24,039 nucleotides of DNA from JBEKSX01 sp049516635. Its GTDB lineage: Bacteria > Bacteroidota > Ignavibacteria > Tepidaquicellales > OLB5. A model generated the notes under the pieces. That model was not told where the DNA came from and ran no database searches. It worked only from the letters and a program-made list of their open reading frames with translations. The position numbers and the translations under genes are program-made. Positions 15,724 to 21,427 of this stretch are shown here, one piece after another. Each line of letters begins with the position of its first letter. The stretch's first letter is position 1. The stretch is taken from contig JBEKSX010000044.1 in NCBI GenBank assembly GCA_049516635.1, positions 1 to 24,039 on the forward strand, in the 5' to 3' direction.

Positions 15724-15811
15724 CCTAAGATTCTTTTTAGTGCCTGTTTTACATAAATTTATTTGTATAGAATTCATTCTAAACGAAATAATACTGAAGA
15801 ATATATGATTT

Positions 15812-16156
15812 TCAATTGCTCTTGCACTCTTTCTGCCCTGCTGTTTTTATGGTCTCCTTATCCGAAAACAATGCAATTCTATTTTCAATGCTCCGGAATA
15901 TTCCTCTGGATTTAAGGCGATTTAAGCGTTGTGTACGAATACGTTCAAGTATGCACTGTTTATCGGAGATATCCGCTTCGCTGCTGTTAAAATAATACAT
16001 CATAGATCTTGATACTTTTAGAACGAATCCCTTATTTGGGTTATCCCAGAGCATTTTCTTGTAAGTCCTGTACCCCTCGATTTCCGGGATGACGAGAAGA
16101 TCGGGATCGTGTTTACCGATCCTATTTTCAATTTTTCTGATCCTGCGGTTGTACAT
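15812..16156 (-). CDS. Hypothetical protein, second gene of an overlapping pair
   Basis: 114 residues, basic and largely helical (MYNRRIRKIENRIGKHDPDL, later ILERIRTQRLNRLKSRGIF). It has no signal peptide or membrane segment, so it is probably cytoplasmic. Its start lies 29 nt inside the 3' end of the gene at 16128-16547, which implies translational coupling. I do not recognise a family. The basic arginine-rich helices could bind nucleic acid, but no defined motif supports this. It may belong to a mobile or phage-derived pair with its upstream partner. The downstream 213-nt gap contains the glmS promoter region. Confidence 0.55.
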   Translation of the reverse strand: MYNRRIRKIENRIGKHDPDLLVIPEIEGYRTYKKMLWDNPNKGFVLKVSRSMMYYFNSSEADISDKQCILERIRTQRLNRLKSRGIFRSIENRIALFSDKETIKTAGQKECKSN

Positions 16157-16547
16157 TTTTAAACTCCGGATGAATTGTTATATAATCGAAGTTATTTAGG
16201 CGATTTTCGAGCTCTTCGAGTCGTTTTTCCGCTTCTGTAAGTTCAATAGTTCTTACCATGATAAAAGACAGGTAACCGATAGCCGTGCTCACACGCGAGT
16301 TAAATATGCCTTTTCTAAGGTTCATTATAGTATCAGCCAGCAAAGCGGAAATATCGCCAGTCGTTGCAAGAGGCAAGTTCTGTTTGATCAATGATTGGTC
16401 GGGTATACGCAAAGAACCGCCTTTTGAGCATGCGGCTTTTTTTACCTGTGCACTGATATGCGGGGAATGCGCCCAGCAATAATCACTGCCCTCAAGGGCA
16501 TGCATTTTGCAGGGCTCACCATTTGATTTTATTACTATGCAATTCAT
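16128..16547 (-). CDS. Small Cys/His-motif protein (DUF5763-like zinc-binding N-terminus), unknown
   Basis: 139 residues. The N-terminus has C-x9-C-x10-C-x2-H (C3, C13, C24, H27: GEPCKMHALEGSDYCWAHSP), a small putative zinc site like the DUF5763-type C-C-C-H module. This is followed by a basic Lys/Gly stretch (KKAACSKGGSLRIP). The C-terminal half has a helix (ALLADTIMNLRKGIFNSRVSTAIGYLSFIMVRTIEL) and a coiled coil (EAEKRLEELENRLNN). Proteins with this plan are common beside unknown genes in many bacterial phyla; no function is established. It overlaps the following gene by 29 nt. Upstream, a cluster of AAGTAAT/ATTACTT sites may control the pair. A role in DNA binding is only inferred. Confidence 0.6.
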   Translation of the reverse strand: MNCIVIKSNGEPCKMHALEGSDYCWAHSPHISAQVKKAACSKGGSLRIPDQSLIKQNLPLATTGDISALLADTIMNLRKGIFNSRVSTAIGYLSFIMVRTIELTEAEKRLEELENRLNNFDYITIHPEFKNVQPQDQKN

Positions 16548-16590
16548 AAATATTTGATTTTATTAGTTTTAAAAAATAAGGTACATACCC

Positions 16591-16670
16591 CATTACTTAA
16601 GTAATGACAAGTAATAAGGAAGCACGGAATCGCAATATTTTGTGATGTTAAGTAATGATTACTTAGTAAT
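16591..16670. promoter_or_regulatory. Putative operator cluster (AAGTAAT/ATTACTT sites)
   Basis: Five exact copies of AAGTAAT or its complement occur in 73 bp: 16592-16598, 16599-16605, 16609-16615, 16650-16656 and 16658-16664, plus TAGTAAT at 16664-16670. They form a perfect 16-bp palindrome CATTACTTAAGTAATG (16591-16606) and the inverted pair AAGTAAT-g-ATTACTT (16650-16664). They lie 44-124 bp upstream of the minus-strand gene starting at 16547. Spacing and symmetry suggest dimeric regulator binding; the regulator is unknown. Confidence 0.5.
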
Positions 16671-16806
16671 GAGTGAAGTATCACCTAAATTTGAAATATC
16701 ATTATTATATTAAAGCGAAAAAACGTCAATTACAAATATACCAGAATAAACTGCATATTTCAAGGCAAAAATTTTTGCACTATGCAAAATGCAGGGGATA
16801 ATTGAA

Positions 16807-17004
16807 CCACCCACCAGAGGTTAGGGCAGGCAGAGACACAGAGACCCACCGGAGGTTAGGGTAAAAACAGAGAAAAAATCCAGTAGCCCCTATCTTTAGA
16901 TAGGGGATTAAGAAAAGAAAATAAAACTGGCTGCTTGCCCGTTCTCAGTCGGGTAGCCGTGAAAAATAAGTTGATGCCACCCGCCTGTGGCTAGGGCAGG
17001 CAGA
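16807..17004. repeat. Three degenerate copies of a CACCCGCC..GGCTAGGGCAGG repeat
   Basis: Copies lie at about 16807-16834 (CCACCCACCAGAGGTTAGGG then CAGGCAGA), 16844-16862 (ACCCACCGGAGGTTAGGGT) and 16977-17004 (CCACCCGCCTGTGGCTAGGG then CAGGCAGA). All are in the same direction; two end in CAGGCAGA. Significance unknown. Confidence 0.5.
16883..16906. repeat. GTAG-footed REP-like hairpin, third copy
   Basis: GTAG (16883-16886) is followed directly by CCCCTATC-ttta-GATAGGGG (16887-16906). It has the same design as the hairpins at 4612 and 6441, but a different stem and no AACCGTT partner downstream. Confidence 0.55.
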
Positions 17005-17133
17005 TTCACGGATTATTTATTTTATCTATTATTAATATTATGTAAATTAGAGATATATGCAAATTTTTAATTTAAGGCTGCATAAACTTTAGGGAAGGAT
17101 GTAATTACAAACGGTAACAACCATATATAAAAT

Positions 17134-17770
17134 CAAACTCCGTTAGGAGTGAAATATCTATAGATTAACAATGAAAACGAATACAAGCTCCAGAGGAGCG
17201 AAATAATAAGGGCTCTTATAAATGGCAAACACATATACACAAATCTATATTCATTTAATTTTTGCTGTTTCCGGCAGAATTAATCTTATCAAAAATGAAT
17301 GGAAAGATGAATTATATAAATTTATTGCAGGAATTATCAGAAACGATAAACAAAAACTGATAGCGATTAACGGAGTTGGTGATCACGTGCATTTATTATT
17401 CGGACTTAAACCCGATATTGCTTTATTGACGCTGGTCAGGGATATAAAAGCAAATTCCTCAAAATTTGTTAATGAAAAGAGATATTGTAAAAGTAAATTC
17501 AGTTGGCAGGAAGGATTTGGTGCGTTTTCGTATTCGCAATCATAATTGGATGTAATAGAAAAATATATTAATAATCAGGAGAATCATCATAAAAAGAAAT
17601 CGTTCAGGGAAGAATATATTGGGTTTTTGAAGAAATATAATGTAGAGTATGATGAAAGATATATTTTTGAATTTAATGATTAAAAGCCTTATCTCACTAT
17701 TTCGCTCCTGACGGAGCTAGGGAATTGTATGGTATTAGCATCTATAGATATTTCGCTGCTACGCAGCTTT
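17134..17770 (+). mobile_element. REP-flanked Y1 transposase unit, copy 1
   Basis: Left end: hairpin ACTCC-gtta-GGAGT (17137-17150) followed by GAAATATCTATAG, then GCTCC-aga-GGAGC (17187-17199) followed by GAAATAAT. Right end: GCTCC-tgac-GGAGC (17704-17717), preceded by ACTATTTC, then GCTGC-tac-GCAGC (17755-17767), preceded by CTATAGATATTTC. The left and right repeats are inverted relative to each other. The enclosed transposase gene is broken by a stop codon. Confidence 0.75.
17222..17683 (+). pseudogene. IS200-like/RAYT Y1 transposase, interrupted by a nonsense codon
   Basis: The frame starts MANTYTQIYIHLIFAVSG and has the HUH nuclease motif HVH at residues 55-57. Codon 108 is TAA where the sister copy at 20132 has CAA (Gln), and the frame then continues intact to 17683. 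The full length (462 nt) equals the sister copy, so there is no indel. The stop lies just before the catalytic tyrosine (Y115 in KYINNQ, the YxxxQ motif). The 107-residue product therefore lacks its nucleophile and should be inactive. The translated 107 residues share about 85% identity with the second copy. Y1 enzymes cut and rejoin single-stranded DNA at hairpins, consistent with the palindromes flanking this gene. Confidence 0.88.
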
Positions 17771-17775
17771 AGATT

Positions 17776-17805
17776 CATCCCCCTGACCCCCTTCAAAGGG
17801 GGAAA
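17776..17805. repeat. Intergenic copy of the C5/G5 palindromic element
   Basis: It starts CATCCCCCTGACCCCCTTC, identical over 19 bases to the element inside the coding region at 3376, followed by AAAGGGGGAAA. It lies 8 nt after the right end of the first transposase unit and about 130 nt before the BNR gene. Confidence 0.7.
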
Positions 17806-17935
17806 GAATGATATTCTCAAGCCTAACTTTTTTCTTCCCTTAAAAAAGCATACATAATTTATTATCTTATGATAATTATGGGATAGTTAATATTCCTTTC
17901 ATTAATCTTCAAATAATTTATCAAGGGGCAATGTC

Positions 17936-20005
17936 ATGAGAAGAACTACTTTATTTCTTTCCTTTCTAATCATATTTTTATCAGCAGTTAAATCCGAAGC
18001 ACAGTGGATACAGGGGAACGGTCCCTACGGGGGCGTAACACAGTGCATGACAGTCGGCGGATCTAATATATATGTCGGTACGCTTGCGAGCGGCATTTTC
18101 ATGTCAACCAACGGAGGGTCAAACTGGAACGCATGCAATAATGGTATCACGAACCTGAACATTTATTCACTGGGGGTAAAAGGACCATATATATTTGCAG
18201 GTAGTTACGGGGCAGGCGTTTTCAGATCAACCGATAGCGGGACCAGCTGGACACCATATAACAGCGGACTTTCAAATCTCGCTATCTGGTGCTTTGCTGT
18301 GAAAGATTCGAACATATTTATAGCTACATACGGAGGAGTATATCTGTCCACCGATGACGGCTTGACCTGGACGGCTAAGATCAATGGTCTCACAAATCAT
18401 TCGGTGCGTTCTGTAATAACAGCCGGGAGCAGCCTGTTCGCAGGTACATACGGCGGGGGAGTTTTTCTCTCGACAGATAACGGTGATAGCTGGAATCCCG
18501 CCCAATCGGGCATCACCAGCCTGAACCTTAATGCCCTGATTGCTTCGGGTTCCAATGTGTTTGCAGGCACGGGCAGTGCAGGGGTATTCCTATCGACAAA
18601 CAACGGGACCAACTGGACAGCCGTTAATAACGGTATTACCGCAACTAATATATTCTGCTTCGGTGCAAGCGGTTCGAATATTTTTACGGGTACTATATCC
18701 GGGATATTTCTTACTACTAATAACGGTACTTCATGGACTGCTGTCTCATCCGGTCTAACAAGCGTTAATGTGAGGTCAATAGTTTTTCAATCAAGCAATA
18801 CCTATGCAGGCACATACGGCGGAGGGGTGTGCGTATCGACAAATAACGGAGCAAACTGGACGGCAACCAACCAGGGATTGAACAACTGCTTCATATACGC
18901 TCTTAATTCAGATTCCAATCACATTTATGCGGGAACGTGGAGCAACGGCATCTATATCTCAACAAATTCTGGGGGCAGCTGGTACAATGCTATAAGCGGA
19001 ATGACGAACACGAACGTCAATGCATTCGGGGTCCTGGGCAATCATGTATTTGCGGGCACGATCGGAGGAGTGTTCTTATCGACCAACTACGGTGCAAACT
19101 GGTCGGCGAGGAATTCCGGGTTAACTAACCTGTATGTAAATGCGCTTACGGTTTGCAGTAATAACCACATTTTTGCGGGTACGAACGGGGGTGTGTTCAG
19201 AACAACTGATGAAGGCAGCTCGTGGGCACTGGCAAATTCGGGTATTTCATCGCTGTACATATGGTCTTTGGCAAACAGCGGAAATAATATTTATGCCGGG
19301 ACAAGTGCTGCAGGGCTATTTCTTTCGACAGATGACGGTGCGAGCTGGACAGGTATTAACAACGGGCTGACCATTCCGGTGATACGTGCTATCGGAATTA
19401 ACGGTTCAAATATCTATGCTGGCACGGGGGGCGGAGGTGTATACTTATCAACTGATAACGGAGCGAACTGGAATGCCGTGAATAACGGGTTTAATACATC
19501 ACAGAATGTGTGTGCCTTTGCGGCTTTAGGAAGCGGAGAATTTGTATCAACTTACGGGGGGATATATTATACCTCAAACAACGGCGCGAACTGGATAGAT
19601 GCAACATCTAATCTAAATAACCCGATGGGATATTCATTGATCCTCAATGGTTCGGATGTCTATCTTGGATGCGGACCGGGCGTATGGAAGAGACCCGCAT
19701 CGGAGATAATCGGGATACGTCAGATCGGGTCGGAAATACCAGCTGAATTTTCGTTGATGCAGAATTATCCTAACCCGTTTAATCCAAAAACAATTATCAA
19801 TTTTCAATTACCAAGTGTCAGTAACGTAAAATTAATAATATACGATGTTTTAGGTAATGAAGTTGCAATTTTAGTAAACAAACTACTCCAACCGGGTATG
19901 TATGAGGAGGAGTTTGATGGTACAAATTATCCGAGCGGGATATATTTTTACAGATTGCTAAGTGGGGAATTTGTGAGCACTAAGAAAATGGTTCTGATGA
20001 AGTAA
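17936..20005 (+). CDS. Large secreted BNR/Asp-box repeat protein with T9SS sorting domain
   Basis: 689 residues with signal peptide MRRTTLFLSFLIIFLSAVKS then EAQ. The body has 13 clear tandem repeats of about 40 residues, each of the form xVxAxxxxGSNIFAGTxGGGVFLST then NNGTNWTAVNNGLT. A degenerate 14th unit (MGYSLILNGSDVYLGCGPGVWK) precedes the tail. Each unit is one beta-propeller blade with an Asp box (S-T-x-x-G-x-x-W), so 14 units suit two seven-bladed propellers. The T9SS type A domain (QNYPNPFNP, INFQLPSVSNVKLIIYDVLG, final KKMVLMK) is the uninterrupted form. AAGGGG 9 nt before the ATG serves as ribosome binding site. It is expected to be extracellular or surface-bound; ligand unknown. 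The gene is bracketed by two direct copies of a REP/transposase unit. Confidence 0.9.
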   Translation: MRRTTLFLSFLIIFLSAVKSEAQWIQGNGPYGGVTQCMTVGGSNIYVGTLASGIFMSTNGGSNWNACNNGITNLNIYSLGVKGPYIFAGSYGAGVFRSTDSGTSWTPYNSGLSNLAIWCFAVKDSNIFIATYGGVYLSTDDGLTWTAKINGLTNHSVRSVITAGSSLFAGTYGGGVFLSTDNGDSWNPAQSGITSLNLNALIASGSNVFAGTGSAGVFLSTNNGTNWTAVNNGITATNIFCFGASGSNIFTGTISGIFLTTNNGTSWTAVSSGLTSVNVRSIVFQSSNTYAGTYGGGVCVSTNNGANWTATNQGLNNCFIYALNSDSNHIYAGTWSNGIYISTNSGGSWYNAISGMTNTNVNAFGVLGNHVFAGTIGGVFLSTNYGANWSARNSGLTNLYVNALTVCSNNHIFAGTNGGVFRTTDEGSSWALANSGISSLYIWSLANSGNNIYAGTSAAGLFLSTDDGASWTGINNGLTIPVIRAIGINGSNIYAGTGGGGVYLSTDNGANWNAVNNGFNTSQNVCAFAALGSGEFVSTYGGIYYTSNNGANWIDATSNLNNPMGYSLILNGSDVYLGCGPGVWKRPASEIIGIRQIGSEIPAEFSLMQNYPNPFNPKTIINFQLPSVSNVKLIIYDVLGNEVAILVNKLLQPGMYEEEFDGTNYPSGIYFYRLLSGEFVSTKKMVLMK

Positions 20006-20041
20006 GAAGCGATAGACCATACCGATAACCTCAACATAAAT

Positions 20042-20680
20042 CAAACTCCGTTAGGAGTGAAATATCTATAGTATAATATTAAAAAATATAGAAAAGCTCC
20101 GTCAGGAGCGAAATAATGAGGGCTCTTATAAATGGCAAACACATATACACAAATCTATATTCATTTAATTTTTGCTGTTTCCGGCGGGACTAATCTTATC
20201 AAAAATGAATGGAAGGATGAATTATATAAATTTATTACAGGAATTGTCAGAAATGATAAACAGAAACTGATTGCGATAAACGGAGTTGGTAATCATGTGC
20301 ATTTATTAATTGGGCTAAAACCAGATATGGCATTATCAACACTTTTCAGAGATGTTAAAGCATGTTCTTCAAAGTTTATTAATGAAAAGGGATATTGTAA
20401 AAATAAATTCAATGGGCAGGAAGGATTTGGTGCGTTTTCATATTCCCAATCGCAATTAAATGTGATAGAAAAATATATTAAAAATCAGGTGAATCATCAT
20501 AAGAAGAAAACATTTAGGGAAGAATATATTGGTTTTTTGAAGAAATATAAGGTAGATTATGATGAACGATATATTTTTGAAATTAAAGATTAATGGTCTT
20601 GTAATATTATTTCGCTCCTGACGGAGCTCGGGAATTGTGTGGATTTAGCGGCTATAGATATTTCGCTGCTACGCAGCTTT
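20042..20680 (+). mobile_element. REP-flanked Y1 transposase unit, copy 2
   Basis: Same order and spacing of ends as copy 1: ACTCC-gtta-GGAGT (20045-20058), GCTCC-gtca-GGAGC (20096-20109), the gene, GCTCC-tgac-GGAGC (20614-20627) and GCTGC-tac-GCAGC (20665-20677). It is in the same orientation as copy 1, and the transposase frame is complete. Confidence 0.78.
20132..20593 (+). CDS. REP-associated/IS200-like Y1 transposase
   Basis: 153 residues, the usual size of single-domain Y1 transposases (Transposase_17/IS200-like family). Motifs: N-terminal YTQIYIHLIFAVSGG, HUH motif HVH (55-57), and the catalytic tyrosine helix VIEKYIKNQ (Y115, Q119). A conserved helix NHHKKKTFREEYIGFLKKY follows. A single gene without a TnpB partner, flanked by inverted short palindromes, fits a REP-associated tyrosine transposase (RAYT) better than a classic IS605 element. 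One oddity: GQEGFGAFSYS has Gly95 where the first copy has Trp (WQEGFGAF), a usually aromatic position, so activity may be reduced. It should nick and join single-stranded DNA at the flanking hairpins. The dispersed hairpins at 20778-20841 could be its products. Confidence 0.88.
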   Translation: MANTYTQIYIHLIFAVSGGTNLIKNEWKDELYKFITGIVRNDKQKLIAINGVGNHVHLLIGLKPDMALSTLFRDVKACSSKFINEKGYCKNKFNGQEGFGAFSYSQSQLNVIEKYIKNQVNHHKKKTFREEYIGFLKKYKVDYDERYIFEIKD

Positions 20681-20755
20681 GATTAATATTTATTTGCAGT
20701 TGGTCACAATCCCCGCAAGGTGCGGGCAAGCTGCCATGGCGGACAACGGCGAGAA

Positions 20756-20845
20756 AATGGTCTTATAATACTATTTCGCTCCTGACGGAGCTTTGGAATT
20801 GTGCGGTAATAGCAGCTATAGATATTTCGCTGCTACGCAGCTTTG
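20756..20845. mobile_element. Transposase-free REP pair (duplicated right end)
   Basis: It repeats the sequence that follows the stop of the second transposase: ATGGTCTT, TATTTC, GCTCC-tgac-GGAGC (20778-20791), GGAATTGTG, CTATAGATATTTC and GCTGC-tac-GCAGC (20829-20841). No gene or left end is attached, so it is a non-autonomous (BIME-like) copy or a tandem duplication. Confidence 0.7.
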
Positions 20846-20920
20846 GATTAATCATAAAATTGTGCTATGGCTATTTCGTTTGATTTTCATTCGGTCAAGT
20901 GTGCGGGACTCTTGCGGAAC

Positions 20921-20950
20921 CATGCCCCTAACCCCCTTCAAAAGGGGGAA
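20921..20950. repeat. Intergenic C5/G5 palindromic element, variant copy
   Basis: CATGCCCCTAACCCCCTTC is followed by AAAAGGGGGAA. It differs from the 17776 copy at only a few positions and has the same pairing arms CCCCCTT/AAGGGGG. Confidence 0.65.
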
Positions 20951-21051
20951 AAGCAATACTTTTTATTTTTCCAAATATATACACATATTATTACAATAAT
21001 CAGGAATCGTGGGGGATTTCCTGAGTTTTATTAGTATAAAGAGGAGGAAAT

Positions 21052-21387
21052 ATGCTTAGAAATAAAAAATATTTAGCAACAGCGATAATTGCAGGATTAT
21101 TGTGTTTTGGATTAACAATACCGGCTTACAGCCAGGTCTCGGTGTATGTACAATTTCCAACATTCGTTTATCACGATGGACATTTTACCTTCGTTTTAGG
21201 AAACGGTTATTATCCGAATAATTCCTATTACCCGTCTTACCATCCTCATTACTATCATAAATACAAGCATTATTACAATTCTGGTTATTCCGGATATAAT
21301 AAAAGATACAAATATCATGATAACGGATTGCATAAGGGATGGTATAAGCACGGCAACGGACATCATGGGCGGCATGGTCGTAAATAA
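21052..21387 (+). CDS. Small secreted His/Tyr-rich protein, unknown
   Basis: 111 residues. The signal peptide is MLRNKKYLATAIIAGLLCFG then LTIPAYS, with cleavage expected near AYS-Q. GAGGAGG 5 nt before the ATG is the strongest ribosome binding site in the window. The mature protein begins with a short strand-forming part (VSVYVQFPTFVYHDGHFTFVLG). It then becomes extremely rich in His, Tyr, Asn, Lys and Gly (HYYHKYKHYYN, GYNKRYKYHD) and ends in a basic GHHGRHGRK tail. Such composition could bind divalent metals or polyanions or act in the cell envelope, but no family is recognised. A hairpin terminator follows, and the next gene is convergent. The reading frame is supported by the signal peptide and ribosome binding site, not by homology. 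Confidence 0.75.
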   Translation: MLRNKKYLATAIIAGLLCFGLTIPAYSQVSVYVQFPTFVYHDGHFTFVLGNGYYPNNSYYPSYHPHYYHKYKHYYNSGYSGYNKRYKYHDNGLHKGWYKHGNGHHGRHGRK

Positions 21388-21393
21388 AAGGCA

Positions 21394-21416
21394 GAGACGG
21401 GTTAATGACCCGTCTC
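21394..21416. terminator. Hairpin terminator between convergent genes
   Basis: GAGACGGGT-taatg-ACCCGTCTC is a perfect 9-bp stem. Read on the minus strand it lies 11 nt after the nuoN stop and is followed by TGCCTTTTATTT, so it mainly suits nuo operon termination. It lies 6 nt after the plus-strand stop at 21387 but has no T tract on that side. Confidence 0.65.
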
Positions 21417-21427
21417 AACGATAAAAC

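Larger units (their letters stand above)
16548..17221. other. 674-bp gene-free stretch: operator cluster and short repeats
   Basis: Order: putative operator sites (16591-16670); AT-rich DNA; two copies of a CCACC..GGTTAGGG repeat (16807-16862); a GTAG hairpin (16883-16906); a third copy of the repeat (16977-17004); and the left end of the first REP/transposase unit (from 17134). No credible coding frame. Confidence 0.65.
20594..21051. other. 458-bp gap after the second transposase: REP ends and one palindromic element
   Basis: It contains the right end of unit 2, a short hairpin (CCCGC-aaggt-GCGGG, about 20713), a third right-end copy (20756-20845), a C5/G5 element (20921-20950) and the leader of the His/Tyr-rich gene. 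That leader includes an inverted repeat TCAGGAA/TTCCTGA (21000-21024). The 68-residue frame over 20793-20999 crosses these repeats and is not considered a gene. Confidence 0.65.

Noticed and set aside
15599..15811. glmS riboswitch/ribozyme upstream of glmS
   Set aside because: The leader is short and nearly all A/T, with no pseudoknot-like or conserved GC-rich core; the glmS ribozyme is known mainly from Firmicutes.
16591..17004. CRISPR array from the repeated short motifs
   Set aside because: The repeats are only 7 bp or are degenerate, spacing is irregular, and no cas gene is present.
17134..20680. Classic IS605-type element with tnpB between the two transposase copies
   Set aside because: The enclosed gene is a T9SS propeller protein without RuvC or zinc-finger motifs; no TnpB/omega-RNA features were found.
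20793..20999. 68-residue plus-strand frame after the third REP end
   Set aside because: It is composed largely of REP and C5/G5 repeat sequence and stops just before the leader of the real gene at 21052.
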